Below, one piece after another: positions 1-10,491 of a DNA stretch of 64,000 nt. The translations under genes and the position numbers were made by a program. Location of the stretch: positions 496,001 to 560,000 of the forward strand of contig NZ_DS990134.1 of NCBI RefSeq assembly GCF_000187895.1, in the 5' to 3' direction. The notes under the pieces are model-generated. The model worked only from the letters and a program-made list of their open reading frames with translations, was not told the origin of the DNA and did not search any database. Numbering within the stretch: position 1 is the first letter of the stretch; every line of letters starts with the position of its first letter. This DNA comes from Phocaeicola plebeius DSM 17135 (GTDB lineage: Bacteria; Bacteroidota; Bacteroidia; Bacteroidales; Bacteroidaceae).

Positions 1-2196
1 GAACAAATCAATCAGTCTGGGGTCTTAAATAAAGAAGATGTGTGGAATATATCTTCATCCTTGCATGGTGATAGTGTGTTTTGGCAAGCTCCTAAAGGTG
101 TCTGGAAGATATTGCGAATAGGTATGACTACTACAGGAACGACAAATCTTCCGGCCCCTCCCAATGCCACTGGATTGGAAATTGATAAAATGAATCGTGA
201 GGTGCTGCTTCCTCATTACGAGGCATATATAGGTCAGATAATGGATGGGCTATCTCCCAAGGAAAGTCGTGCATTTAATAGAATAATTGCGGATAGTTAT
301 GAAACGGGACCTCAGAACTGGACTGATAATATGCGACCGGATTTTATAGCTAGATATGGATATGACCCACTTCCTTATTTGCCTTCTCTTGCTGGAATAA
401 TTATTGATTCTGCGGAAAAAACTAATCGTTTCTTGTGGGATATACGTCGTATGATTGCTGATAAAGTGGCAGATGAATATGTAGGAGGTTTACGAAAATT
501 ATGTGAGAATAAAGGTATCAGGTTATGGGTTGAAAATTATGGGCATTGGGGCTTCCCATCTGAGTTTCTTAAATATGGTGGCCAGTCTCATGATATAGGA
601 GGTGAGTTCTGGACTCATGGAATGAATGATTTTGAATGTCGGTTAGCAGCTTCCGCATGTCATATTTATGGTAAAAAGAAAGTTTATGCTGAGTCTTATA
701 CTTCAAGTGGACGTTTTTATGAACGTTATCCTGGTGAACTAAAACGTATAGGAGACTGGAGCTATTGTGAAGGAATTAATCATGGAGTTTTACACTTATA
801 TATGCACCAGCCTTATGAGAATAAATATCCGGGAGTAAATGCATGGTTTGGTATAGAGTATAATAGGAATAATACATGGTATGAACAATCTAAATCTTGG
901 ATTGATTATCAGCGACGTTGTTATTTTATGCTTGAGCAAGGGATGCCGGTAGCAGATGTTTGTTTTTTTGTAGGAGAAGATGTTCCCAAGATGGCTGGTT
1001 GGAAAGATACATCTTTATCAAAGGGATATAATTTTGATTTTATAAATTCGGACGTAATTGAAAATCAGATGTACGTAAAGAATGGACGTATGTACTTACC
1101 CAATGGTAATAGTTATGCATTATTGGTATTACCTCCATTGAATACAATGCGTCCTAATTTGTTGAAAAAGATTAGGGACTTAGTTGATAACGGGGCAAAA
1201 ATTTTGGGCATTCCTCCTTTGGCTTCACCTAGTTTGTCTAATTATCCGGAATGTGACACACAGGTGCGTTCGCTATCTGAATATTTGTGGGGTGATTTAG
1301 ATAATATGTCTCAGATAGTGAAACGGAAAGTTGGGAAAGGATTGGTTATGTCTGGATTATCTGTGAATGAGGCTTTAAAAAATATAGATGTTCAAGAGGA
1401 TTTAAGTATCCAGGAGGATTCAATATTATGGGTTCATCGTGGGTTATCTGATGGAGATATTTATTTTCTGTCTAATCAGAAGAATAAGCCTGCCGTTTTT
1501 AATGCTTCTTTTAGAGTTGCAAATAAACAACCTGAACTTTGGAATGCAATAGATGGCTCTACTCGCTTTTTGGCTGCATATAAAAATGAAAATGGACGTA
1601 CTACTGTTCCGCTTTATTTAGAGGCAGGAGAAAGTTGTTTTGTCGTTTTTCAGGAAGAAACAAAAAGTATGCATTATAAAGATCTTAAGGTAGAACAAAA
1701 CTTTCCTAAAGACAAGTGTTTGCTTGATATTTCCAACTCTTGGAATATACATTTCAGTAATAAATGGCTTGGAACTGATTTTACTTTGAAAGAACAATCT
1801 TTATTTGATTGGAGTAAGTCTGATAATCCGAATGTAAGATATTTCTCAGGGTCTGCTGTTTATTCGACAGATTTTGAGATTACTGAAAAGAAGTCTCCTC
1901 TTTATCTTTGTTTTTCAGATATAAAGGTAATAGCAACAATAAAATTGAATGGCCAAGATGTAGGTACTCTTTGGTGTCCACCATATAGAATAAATATTAC
2001 AGACGAAGTCAAAGTGGGTAAAAATCGATTGGAAGTAACTGTAACGAACTTATGGGTTAATCAACTGGTTTGGCAGGCACAGAAAGAAAAAGAAGAACGG
2101 AAAACTTGGTTGTTAGAAGAGAATATCAATCCGAATCAGCCATTAGCTTCTTCAGGACTTATAGGTAAATCTTGGATTGTTAGTAATAAATACTAG
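1..2196 (+). CDS. GH106 family glycosidase (alpha-L-rhamnosidase-like), 5' truncated by window edge
   Basis: The frame is open from base 1, so the first in-frame GTG at 40 is not a real start; the codons before it already match the complete paralogue at 10572-13787. About 730 residues remain and cover the C-terminal two thirds of a protein that should be near 1070 residues. Shared motifs include GLEIDKMN, SYE.GPQNWTDN, ENYGHWG and a SKSWIDYQRRC stretch. The last ~130 residues form a jelly-roll/galactose-binding-like domain with LFDWSKS and YFSG..Y motifs, typical of GH106 proteins. GH106 enzymes remove terminal alpha-L-rhamnose by inversion. The protein is presumably exported like its paralogue, but the signal peptide lies outside the window. 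GH2 follows 101 bases downstream, probably in the same operon. Confidence 0.85.
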   Translation, partial: EQINQSGVLNKEDVWNISSSLHGDSVFWQAPKGVWKILRIGMTTTGTTNLPAPPNATGLEIDKMNREVLLPHYEAYIGQIMDGLSPKESRAFNRIIADSYETGPQNWTDNMRPDFIARYGYDPLPYLPSLAGIIIDSAEKTNRFLWDIRRMIADKVADEYVGGLRKLCENKGIRLWVENYGHWGFPSEFLKYGGQSHDIGGEFWTHGMNDFECRLAASACHIYGKKKVYAESYTSSGRFYERYPGELKRIGDWSYCEGINHGVLHLYMHQPYENKYPGVNAWFGIEYNRNNTWYEQSKSWIDYQRRCYFMLEQGMPVADVCFFVGEDVPKMAGWKDTSLSKGYNFDFINSDVIENQMYVKNGRMYLPNGNSYALLVLPPLNTMRPNLLKKIRDLVDNGAKILGIPPLASPSLSNYPECDTQVRSLSEYLWGDLDNMSQIVKRKVGKGLVMSGLSVNEALKNIDVQEDLSIQEDSILWVHRGLSDGDIYFLSNQKNKPAVFNASFRVANKQPELWNAIDGSTRFLAAYKNENGRTTVPLYLEAGESCFVVFQEETKSMHYKDLKVEQNFPKDKCLLDISNSWNIHFSNKWLGTDFTLKEQSLFDWSKSDNPNVRYFSGSAVYSTDFEITEKKSPLYLCFSDIKVIATIKLNGQDVGTLWCPPYRINITDEVKVGKNRLEVTVTNLWVNQLVWQAQKEKEERKTWLLEENINPNQPLASSGLIGKSWIVSNKY

Positions 2197-2297
2197 TTGT
2201 ATAGAATGTGGTGTTAGTTGAAATTCTTGTATTGTGAGCATGTTAGTATTTTGTGATAGATTGATTTGAGGTATAAGAATACTTTAATTAAATAATT

Positions 2298-4958
2298 ATG
2301 AAAAGAAGTTTAGGCGTTTTGTTCTCATTAATCTTTCTATTGTTATTAAGTCAGTTAAGCTATGCAGGTGTGAGAACTGTCTATAGTATCAATGATTCTT
2401 GGCAGTTCCGATTTGGTGAGACATGTGAAGGAAATGAAGGATGGAATGTTGTGTCCGTCCCTCATACCTGGAATGATCAAGATTGTCTTGATGATGCTCC
2501 GGGGTATACTAGAGGAAAGGGTTGGTATCGTAAGAAGCTTTATGTAGATAAAGAAATGGCTTCACAACCATTGTATATTTATTTTGAAGGAGCTAATCAA
2601 CGAACAGAAGTGTTTATTAATGGATCGAAAGTGGGTGAGCATGTTGGAGGATACACTTTTTTTTGTTTTGATATTACTTCTTTTGTAAAAGAGGGAATCA
2701 ATCTGTTGGTTGTTTCTGTAGATAACTCTCATGATATCAATGTGCCTCCTTTGTCTGCTGATTTTACTTTCTTTGGTGGACTTTATCGTGACGTTTCTTT
2801 GATTTCTACATCCCCGGTACATGTGTCTCTTTCTCATTATGCTTCATCCGGTGTGTATATTACTACGCCAAAAGTAACGGATAAAGAAGCTGCTGTTCAC
2901 GTAGATTATATGTTGACAAATATGTTATCCGAAAAGGTGACTATGTATGTCGAAAGTACTGTTTTGTCTCCTTCGGGAAAGTGTGTAGCAACAAGTAAAA
3001 AAAAGGTAAGTCTATTGGCCAATCGGGTAAATCAGTCATTTTCGGATGATTTGATTATAAAAGAGCCGGAATTATGGGATACAGAAACTCCAGCTCAATA
3101 TAGACTACAAACTCGTATTGTAGACTCCAAAGGGGAAGTTTTAGATGTGTTAGTTAACCATTTTGGAATTCGTACTTTTTCATTCTCAGTGGATGAGGGT
3201 TTTGTATTAAACGGGAAAAAAGTGAAATTAATAGGAACGAATCGCCATCAGTGTTACGAAGAAAAAGGGAATGCGTTACGTGACGAAATGCATGTGCGTG
3301 ATATTCGTTTGTTGCAACGGATGGGAGGTAATTTTTTACGTGTAGCTCATTATCCTCAAGATCCCATGGTATTGTCTGCTTGTGATAGAATGGGGATAAT
3401 AACTTCTGTAGAAATTCCAGTTATTGATTTGGTTACTATGACAAAGGAGTTTTCACATTGTTGTGTGGAAATGATGAAAGAAATGCTTTATCAGTGTTTT
3501 AATTCTCCTTCTGTTTGTATATGGACTTACATGAATGAAGTCATGTTGCGTCCACCGTATGAGAGAGATAAAAATATCAATAAGGAAGAATATCATAATT
3601 TTATTTATGGTATTGCGTCTGAAATAGAGAATACAGTACGTAGAATAGATCCGTACAGATATACCATGATTCCAATTCATAATAATCTTGCAGCTTATGA
3701 GATGACTCATTTGACTTGTTTACCGAAGATTTTAGGTATAAATTTATATAATGGTTGGTATTCTGGAACATTTGATGGATTTGAGAAGATGCTGGATCTG
3801 CTTCATCATAAATACCCTCAAACACCGATTATAGTGAGTGAATATGGTGCTGATGTAGATGCAAGAATTCATTCTTTTACTCCTGAACGTTTTGACTATT
3901 CTGTTGATTATGGTTTAATGTTTCATAGACATTATTTACCTGAAATTATGAAACGAAACTTTGTGGTAGCTTCTGCGGTATGGAATTTGAATGATTTTCA
4001 TTCGGAGGGACGTCAAGATGCAGTTCCTCATATTAATTGTAAAGGACTTCTTACTTTAAACCGCACTCCAAAAGATGTGTATCGATACTATCAGGCTAAG
4101 TTGTTGAAAGAGCCTTACGTTGCTATTGGTGGATGCGACTGGATGAATAGAACAGGTGTTTCTAATTCTGACGGTATTGGCAAATATCCAATACAAGTGT
4201 TCAGTAATGCTGATAAGGTTACACTAAAGGTGAATCAAGATAGTATAGAAATGGTGGCTGAAGTGAAAAACGGAATGGCAATATTTGATGTTCCTTTTAT
4301 AAATGGTATCAATACTTTGGAGGCTAAAATAGTGAAGGATGGTAAAACTGTGAGTGACCTGTATAGATTGAATATGAATTTAGTTCCAGATAAGCCAAGA
4401 ATGTATGGTAATTTTAGGGAGTTAAACATGATGTTAGGCTCTAATCGCTTTTTCGAAGATCGTGATGCTGATTTAGCTTGGATGCCAGAAAGAGCATATG
4501 CTGAGGATGGATGGGGCTATATCGGAGGGAAAGCTTTTCGAAATGTATCTAATCAAGGCTCTTTACCAGCTTCTAGCTTGGATATTTGGGGGACAGATCA
4601 GGATCCAATTTTTCAGACTCAACGACGCGGATTACAAAGTTTTAGGGCTGATGTCCCTGATGGGGATTATATAATCTATTTTTATTGGGTTGAACTGACT
4701 GGTGAAACAGCTGGGAGTTTAGCTTATAATTTGGGGGAGATTAAAAATGAATCTGCTTCTGAGCGCATGTTTCATGTAGACATTAACGGTAAACGTGTTT
4801 TGCATAATTTAGATATAAAAGCTGAGGTTGGCAGTAGACGCCCGATGATTTGTAAGATTCCGGTATCTGTAATGAATAATTCCGGGTTGAATATTGATTT
4901 TATTCCGGTAAAAGGAGAAACTATGTTGTCTGCAATTCGTATTCTTAAGTTAGATTAG
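2298..4958 (+). CDS. GH2 family beta-glycosidase, secreted, with C-terminal carbohydrate-binding-like domain
   Basis: This 886-residue protein has a signal peptide (about 1-23, ending SYA). It shows the GH2 order: sugar-binding jelly roll (about 30-175), immunoglobulin-like domain, then a TIM barrel. The predicted acid/base is E414 in a Y-M-N-E-V motif and the nucleophile is E515 in V-S-E-Y-G-A-D. After the barrel there is a DUF4982-like segment starting near residue 610 and a final region (about 720-886) with a malectin-like feel (DINGKRVL, then a closing beta strand AIRIL). GH2 covers beta-galactosidase, beta-glucuronidase, beta-mannosidase and others; the precise sugar is not decidable here. 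It lies between GH106 and SusC and is followed by a terminator, so it likely ends the first operon of PUL A. Confidence 0.87.
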   Translation: MKRSLGVLFSLIFLLLLSQLSYAGVRTVYSINDSWQFRFGETCEGNEGWNVVSVPHTWNDQDCLDDAPGYTRGKGWYRKKLYVDKEMASQPLYIYFEGANQRTEVFINGSKVGEHVGGYTFFCFDITSFVKEGINLLVVSVDNSHDINVPPLSADFTFFGGLYRDVSLISTSPVHVSLSHYASSGVYITTPKVTDKEAAVHVDYMLTNMLSEKVTMYVESTVLSPSGKCVATSKKKVSLLANRVNQSFSDDLIIKEPELWDTETPAQYRLQTRIVDSKGEVLDVLVNHFGIRTFSFSVDEGFVLNGKKVKLIGTNRHQCYEEKGNALRDEMHVRDIRLLQRMGGNFLRVAHYPQDPMVLSACDRMGIITSVEIPVIDLVTMTKEFSHCCVEMMKEMLYQCFNSPSVCIWTYMNEVMLRPPYERDKNINKEEYHNFIYGIASEIENTVRRIDPYRYTMIPIHNNLAAYEMTHLTCLPKILGINLYNGWYSGTFDGFEKMLDLLHHKYPQTPIIVSEYGADVDARIHSFTPERFDYSVDYGLMFHRHYLPEIMKRNFVVASAVWNLNDFHSEGRQDAVPHINCKGLLTLNRTPKDVYRYYQAKLLKEPYVAIGGCDWMNRTGVSNSDGIGKYPIQVFSNADKVTLKVNQDSIEMVAEVKNGMAIFDVPFINGINTLEAKIVKDGKTVSDLYRLNMNLVPDKPRMYGNFRELNMMLGSNRFFEDRDADLAWMPERAYAEDGWGYIGGKAFRNVSNQGSLPASSLDIWGTDQDPIFQTQRRGLQSFRADVPDGDYIIYFYWVELTGETAGSLAYNLGEIKNESASERMFHVDINGKRVLHNLDIKAEVGSRRPMICKIPVSVMNNSGLNIDFIPVKGETMLSAIRILKLD

Positions 4959-5020
4959 CTTTGGGATTGTTATATTTAGGATGACAGTCATACAGGTTGA
5001 ATGTATGAAGAGAAGATTTG

Positions 5021-5060
5021 AGCAGTTTTGCGGTTTAGAGAAATACCGTAAAACTGCTTT
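5021..5060 (+). terminator. Rho-independent terminator after GH2
   Basis: A 14-bp stem (5021-5034 with 5045-5058, one G-U pair) encloses a 10-base loop and is followed by TTTATT. It lies 63 bases past the GH2 stop and separates the upstream hydrolase pair from the SusC/SusD unit. Confidence 0.8.
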
Positions 5061-5168
5061 TATTATAGTATAAGCGTTCTGAATATTCGTTTTTAAAATG
5101 ATTTTTACTCTTCTCAAAAAGCTAGATTCTTATATCAAAAAGTAAAGTCTACTCTTTTTTTGCTTTGC

Positions 5169-5176
5169 TAATTTTG
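5169..5176 (+). promoter_or_regulatory. Bacteroides -7 box (TAATTTTG) for PUL A SusC
   Basis: The sequence is an exact match to the Bacteroidetes -7 consensus TAnnTTTG, placed about 205 bases before the SusC start. No matching -33 TTTG is seen at the usual distance, as is common for activator-dependent PUL promoters. The 422-base gap 4959-5380 otherwise contains only the terminator and the leader hairpin listed separately. Confidence 0.5.
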
Positions 5177-5216
5177 TTTTAGTGAAATTAAAACAATAAA
5201 GGTGCTTGATAAAGTG

Positions 5217-5257
5217 GCCTTTAAAATGATGAATTGTATTAATTCCTTCTTTAAGGC
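5217..5257 (+). promoter_or_regulatory. Stem-loop in the long 5' leader of PUL A susC
   Basis: The outer arms 5217-5225 and 5250-5257 pair (GCCTT/AAGGC plus AAA/TTT around one bulged base). An inner GAATT/AATTC pair lies at 5231-5235 and 5241-5245. The structure sits about 120 bases before the SusC start within a roughly 200-base untranslated leader. It is not followed by a T run, so it is not an ordinary terminator. A role in leader control is inference. Confidence 0.35.
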
Positions 5258-5380
5258 ATAATAAGTTAGTGTATAAAATAATCAATATGTTTAAGTTATT
5301 AACCTGATGTCGCCTATGGAAAAAGATTTTTTAATTCTGTGTTTTTGAATTGTAAATGTTAATTATTAAAAATCGGTATT

Positions 5381-8300
5381 ATGTATAAAAAGGAACACTT
5401 AGGAGAGATGTATTCACATCTATGGCAAAAATTAATTGTTGGAGTTTTACTTGTTTTTGTTTTTAGTCAATGTGTATTTGCTCAGACTTTTGAAATCAAA
5501 GGAAAAATTTCTGATAAAACCACAAAAGAGCCGCTTATCGGGGCTGCTATTGAAGTAAAAGGGAAAGGAACAGGGACGGTTGCAGATTTAGATGGACAAT
5601 TTGTCCTTTCAGGAGTTGCTGCTACGGATAAATTGATTGTTACTTATTTAGGTTATGCTAAGCAAGAGATACTTGTAGGCAGTAAAAAATATTTTGATAT
5701 ATTAATGTCGGAAGATGCGGCAAAGGTACTTGATGAAGTTGTGGTTATAGGATATGGTTCTGTAAAGAAGAAGGATTTGACGGGATCTGTGTCACAAATA
5801 CGACCTGATAAGTTAAGTAATGAAAGCCCTGCTACGGTAGAAGATATTTTGAGAATGGGAGCAGTTGGTTTGCATGTAGGAATTTCTAATACTGCAAAAG
5901 GAAATACGAGTTTGCAAATACGTGGTCAACGTTCTTTAAAAGCAAATACTTCGCCTTTGATTGTAGTAGATAATATGATTTTCTTTGGTGAATTATCAGA
6001 AATTAATCCTCAGGATATCGAGCAAATTGATGTGTTGAAGGATGCTTCTGCTTCTGCAATTTATGGAGCCAAATCTGCTAATGGAGTTATTATTATCACT
6101 ACCAAGAAAGGAAAATCAGAAAAGCCGACTATTCGTTTAGATGCAAGCTATGGCTTTGTTACTATGGGGGCAAATCGGGATTTATATGATGCGGAAGGAT
6201 ACCTGAATTTTAGATCAGACTTACAAAATGCTTCAAATGGTTATGAAACTCCGGCTAAGTGGTTGCGACCTACGGCTGAGAATCTGCAGAAATATGGTAT
6301 CTCGATTGAAGAATGGAGAGCTTATACAGGGGCTACAACGTCTGTTTCAGATGATGAAACTTGGCTAAATCGGTTAGGTTTATTTAATAAGGAAAGAGAG
6401 AACTATTTTAATGGAAAAACATACGATTGGTATGATGCATCTTTTCAGACAGGAAGTCGTCAGGATTATAATGTAAGTGTTTCTGGAAATAGTAAATCTT
6501 TGAACTATTATTTTTCATTAGGTTATTATGATTCTAAAGGAGTGATTGTTGGAGATGAATATAAGACTATTCGATCAAACCTGAAATTAAATGCTTCTAT
6601 TACAAAGTTCCTGGAAATCGGAGCTAATGTTAATTTCCAAAATAGAACGGATGGAAATTTGGCTATTGATTGGAATCGATCATGTACGGCAAATAGTCCA
6701 TATGCACTTCCTTATGATGAAGATGGAAATCTTGAATTGCGACCGATGGGAGTAAATCCGCTTAATGAAGGATATAACTATTGGTATGATTTACAATATT
6801 CATCTCTTGATAGAGGGTATACAGTTCTAAACACTATTTTGAATGCAAAAATAAAATTGCCTTTTAATATTAATTATACTATCAGTTTTGCTCCTCGTTT
6901 TCAATGGTATTGGGATCGTTTTCATCAATCTTCACAACATCCTTTATGGCAAACCAGTCATAATGGAGCTGTAAATCGAGAACAATCTAAGAGATTTGAC
7001 TGGCTTTATAATCAGGTTATTTCATGGGAATATACATTTAATGAAAAACATTCGTTTAATTTGACTTTATCACATGAAGCTGAAGAACATCGTTCTTGGA
7101 AGGATCGTATTGAAGCACGTGATTTTAGTCCTACAGATGCATTGGGATTTCACTATGTGCAAAATGCTAATAAACTGAAATCTGCTTTTTCCTGTTATGA
7201 TGATCATAGTACGGGGGACGCTTTATTAGGTCGTGTGATATATGGATATGATGATCGATATACTGGTACATTTACGGTACGACGTGATGGATACTCAGCA
7301 TTTGGATCTAATAATCCGAGAGCAACATTTTACTCCGGGGCTTTTGCATGGAATTTCGCCAATGAAAAGTTTTTTAAGTGGGAAGCTATGTCACAAGGTA
7401 AATTAAGACTTTCATACGGAACGAATGGTAACCGGGAGATTGGTATTTATAGTGCACTGTCTGGTATGAGTGCCAATGGAGTTTATCCATATATTGATCC
7501 AACAGATAATTCCATTAGAGAGAGTACCAGAATGTACGTTAATAAAATGCAGAATTTGAATTTGAAATGGGAAAAAACTGCTTCATGGAATGTTGGATTA
7601 GATTTTGGATTCTTAGGACAACGTATAAATGGTAGTATTGATGCTTATTATATGCCAACTACAGATGTAATTTTAGATCGTTCGTTACCAACAATTACTT
7701 CTTTTGGAAGTGTAACTTCTAATTTGGGAGAGATTGTGAATAAGGGGGTGGAAATTACTTTAAACTCAGTAAATATAAGTCGACCAAATTTTGAGTGGAG
7801 TAGTACGGCTACATTCTCACTAAATCGGAATGAGATTAAACATTTATATGGTATTTATACAGATATTCTGGATGAGCATGGAAATATAATTGGTCAAAAG
7901 GAAATGGATGATGTGGGAAACAGATGGTTTATAGGACACGATATTAATGAAATCTGGGATTATAAATTGTTAGGAATTTGGCAACTTGGAGAAGAGGAAG
8001 AGGCTGCTAAGTATGGACAAAAACCGGGTGACCCGAAGGTTCTGCATAAAGGCGATATCAGTGTACGACCATATGGTGAAGAAGATAAAGAGTTCTTAGG
8101 TTCTAGAAGCCCCAAATTTCGTTGGTCTTTTAGAAATGAGTTCACTCTATTTAAGGATTTTTCTTTATCAATGAATCTCTATTCATTATGGGGGCATAAA
8201 ACAACAGATACTGAATACCTGCATGGAGGAGACTTTATTGGACGACAGAATATTTGGGTGCAGAAATATTGGACACCTGAAAATCCAACAAATGAATATG

Positions 8301-8554
8301 CTAGTTTAAAACCTACTTCTAAAGTAGCTAATCCTGTAAAAATTATAGATAAATCTTTTATTAGACTGGAGAATATATCCTTGGCTTATCGAGTGCCGTC
8401 GAAATGGCTGTCTAAATTTAGTATATCGGCATTAACATTGTATGGTAGTGTAAGAAATGTAGCCGTTTGGACAAAAGAATGGGAAAGATGGGATCCAGAG
8501 ACAGAAGGCCCTATGCCTAGAACTTTTACTCTCGGAGCTAGTGTCACTTTTTAA
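5381..8554 (+). CDS. SusC-like TonB-dependent outer-membrane transporter (PUL A)
   Basis: This 1057-residue protein starts with a signal peptide (about 1-35, cleaved after VFAQ). A carboxypeptidase-regulatory-like beta-sandwich (about 37-115) is followed by the DEVVVIGYG element that precedes the plug domain (about 120-240, with SLQIRGQRS and LKDASASAIYG motifs). A 22-strand beta-barrel should fill the rest and ends in the terminal phenylalanine typical of outer-membrane barrels. With SusD it forms the lidded importer for oligosaccharides, powered by TonB-ExbBD. There is no N-terminal STN domain, so it should not signal to an anti-sigma factor. A second ATG at 5408 would also give a signal peptide; I kept the first. 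SusD begins 12 bases after its stop. Confidence 0.93.
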   Translation: MYKKEHLGEMYSHLWQKLIVGVLLVFVFSQCVFAQTFEIKGKISDKTTKEPLIGAAIEVKGKGTGTVADLDGQFVLSGVAATDKLIVTYLGYAKQEILVGSKKYFDILMSEDAAKVLDEVVVIGYGSVKKKDLTGSVSQIRPDKLSNESPATVEDILRMGAVGLHVGISNTAKGNTSLQIRGQRSLKANTSPLIVVDNMIFFGELSEINPQDIEQIDVLKDASASAIYGAKSANGVIIITTKKGKSEKPTIRLDASYGFVTMGANRDLYDAEGYLNFRSDLQNASNGYETPAKWLRPTAENLQKYGISIEEWRAYTGATTSVSDDETWLNRLGLFNKERENYFNGKTYDWYDASFQTGSRQDYNVSVSGNSKSLNYYFSLGYYDSKGVIVGDEYKTIRSNLKLNASITKFLEIGANVNFQNRTDGNLAIDWNRSCTANSPYALPYDEDGNLELRPMGVNPLNEGYNYWYDLQYSSLDRGYTVLNTILNAKIKLPFNINYTISFAPRFQWYWDRFHQSSQHPLWQTSHNGAVNREQSKRFDWLYNQVISWEYTFNEKHSFNLTLSHEAEEHRSWKDRIEARDFSPTDALGFHYVQNANKLKSAFSCYDDHSTGDALLGRVIYGYDDRYTGTFTVRRDGYSAFGSNNPRATFYSGAFAWNFANEKFFKWEAMSQGKLRLSYGTNGNREIGIYSALSGMSANGVYPYIDPTDNSIRESTRMYVNKMQNLNLKWEKTASWNVGLDFGFLGQRINGSIDAYYMPTTDVILDRSLPTITSFGSVTSNLGEIVNKGVEITLNSVNISRPNFEWSSTATFSLNRNEIKHLYGIYTDILDEHGNIIGQKEMDDVGNRWFIGHDINEIWDYKLLGIWQLGEEEEAAKYGQKPGDPKVLHKGDISVRPYGEEDKEFLGSRSPKFRWSFRNEFTLFKDFSLSMNLYSLWGHKTTDTEYLHGGDFIGRQNIWVQKYWTPENPTNEYASLKPTSKVANPVKIIDKSFIRLENISLAYRVPSKWLSKFSISALTLYGSVRNVAVWTKEWERWDPETEGPMPRTFTLGASVTF

Positions 8555-8566
8555 ATAATTTTAGAT

Positions 8567-10483
8567 ATGAAAAAAATAATTAATAAGTCCGTATTCATAG
8601 TGTCTTTATTGGTGCTTTCTAGCACTTTCACTAATTGCTCAGATGATTTTTTAAAGCCAGACCCTCTTTCTGAGTTTAATCCAGAAAATGTGTTTTCTAC
8701 TGTTAGTGGACTTGAAGCCGCTTTAGCTACATGTGATTTAAATCTTAGACAATATTATACTTATGTTAGTACAACGGATAATCCTCCTATTGTAACAGAG
8801 ATGATATTTTCTGATATAGCTGTTATAGGTGCGTCAGGAGCGACTTACGTTAATGATTTTTCTATCGATGTAATAACCCAATTGGTACCTGATGGAAAGA
8901 ATGATTCTGGATGGACTAATCGTACTGCATATTTTTGGGTTTGGGGATTCCAAGGTATTAAATATGCAAATACAGTTTTGGAAAACCTTCCTAAAATAGC
9001 AGGAGTAGATCCTGAAATACGTGATAAAATGTTAGGTAGGGCATATTTTCATCGTTCATTTGTCTATTTTAATTTCCTTTTTCAGTTTGGAGATGTTCCG
9101 TTACTAACGAAGGTTCCTTCAGCTCCGAAGTTGAATTATAAATCTACCAAGAGAGAAGTTATTTTGGACATGATTACTTCAGATATGGAGTTTGCTGTGG
9201 AGCATGTTCCAGCAGTTGCTGAGAAGGGAGGAATGATAACTAAGGGAGCTTGCCGACAATTATTGATAAAATGTTATTTAGCTAAAGGTGAATTTGATAA
9301 AGCTATAGAGCAAGCTAATGAATTGATAGATAATTCTGGATATGCTTTAATGAAAGAGAATTTTGGAACATTTATTAATCCAATGCCTGTTGAGCATCCG
9401 ATTAAACGAAATCCGATATGGGATTTACATCGTCCAGAAAATAAGGTGATTCCAGAAAATAAAGAGGCAATACACTATTTGGTGAATAGTGAAGATTATG
9501 TAGCTAGTAGAGTTCGAATGAACACCATGCGCAATGCTGTACCTTTTTGGGCAGGTGGAGGAACTACAGGAATTCAGACACCAGATGGAAAGATTGGTAT
9601 GGATATTAGTTGGGAATATTTTGATTATCGTAAAGCTTTTGGGCGAGGAATTGGTATGATACGTCCAACTTGGTATAGTGAACATTCTGTTTGGCTAAAT
9701 GATCCTACAGATTTACGTCATGATGTAGAAAGTGGAAACTGGATGGTGATGGAAAATTTGAAATATAATAACCCGGCTTTATTCCAGCAGAATAATCCTT
9801 GGGCTGGTAAAAATATTCGTAAATGGGATGGGGATAGATTGTTGTGTAAAGATACATTAACTAACTGGTTTGAATGGCCCCATTATAAATTATGGATTGA
9901 ATGTCCTGAGGCCGAATCTTCTACTTCTTATAATGGAGGTGCTGCCCATTGGTATTTTTATCGTTTAGCTGAAACTTATTTATTGAGAGCTGAAGCTTAT
10001 TTTTGGAAAGGAAATTTGGAGAAAGCAGCAGCTGATGTAAATGAAGTACGTAAAAGAGCACGTTGTACAAAGCTTTTTACTGCAGCTGATATGAATATGG
10101 GAGTGATTATGGATGAGAGAGCTCGTGAGTTATTTTTTGAAGAATTTCGTCATACAGAATTAAGTCGTGTTTCTTATATATTTGCAAGGACCGGTAAGCA
10201 AGATGAATTTGGAAAGAGATATACTGTTGATGGTTTATCAGAAGATAGCTATTGGTTCCAAAGAATTGACAAATATAATGATTACTATAATAAGAAAGTG
10301 ACTCCAAATACAAGTATGCCATATACAATTGCACCGTACCATATTTATTGGCCTATTCCTCAAAAAGATATTGATTTAAATATAGTAACACCTTTACGGC
10401 AAAATAAAGGTTATTCAGGGTATGATCCTAGCATTAAATCAATTGATAATCTTCAGGAGGCATTAGAGGAAGAAATGAGATAA
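8567..10483 (+). CDS. SusD-like surface glycan-binding lipoprotein (PUL A)
   Basis: This 638-residue protein has a lipoprotein signal with the lipidated cysteine at C24 (TNCSDDF). It has the SusD/RagB fold: an N-terminal region with FLKPDPLSEF, TPR-like helices containing the R.YFHRSFVYFNFLFQFGDVPLLT segment, and a C-terminal RLAETYLLRAEAYFWKG motif followed by a V..VRKRA helix. It caps the SusC barrel and selects the imported glycan. The stop is followed directly by a 17-bp hairpin at 10492-10537 before the next gene. Confidence 0.93.
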   Translation: MKKIINKSVFIVSLLVLSSTFTNCSDDFLKPDPLSEFNPENVFSTVSGLEAALATCDLNLRQYYTYVSTTDNPPIVTEMIFSDIAVIGASGATYVNDFSIDVITQLVPDGKNDSGWTNRTAYFWVWGFQGIKYANTVLENLPKIAGVDPEIRDKMLGRAYFHRSFVYFNFLFQFGDVPLLTKVPSAPKLNYKSTKREVILDMITSDMEFAVEHVPAVAEKGGMITKGACRQLLIKCYLAKGEFDKAIEQANELIDNSGYALMKENFGTFINPMPVEHPIKRNPIWDLHRPENKVIPENKEAIHYLVNSEDYVASRVRMNTMRNAVPFWAGGGTTGIQTPDGKIGMDISWEYFDYRKAFGRGIGMIRPTWYSEHSVWLNDPTDLRHDVESGNWMVMENLKYNNPALFQQNNPWAGKNIRKWDGDRLLCKDTLTNWFEWPHYKLWIECPEAESSTSYNGGAAHWYFYRLAETYLLRAEAYFWKGNLEKAAADVNEVRKRARCTKLFTAADMNMGVIMDERARELFFEEFRHTELSRVSYIFARTGKQDEFGKRYTVDGLSEDSYWFQRIDKYNDYYNKKVTPNTSMPYTIAPYHIYWPIPQKDIDLNIVTPLRQNKGYSGYDPSIKSIDNLQEALEEEMR

Positions 10484-10491
10484 CATAAAGA

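Noticed and set aside
40..2196. A complete gene starting at the GTG at position 40
   Set aside because: The frame is open to base 1 and the upstream codons align with the full paralogue at 10572-13787; the gene is cut by the window edge.
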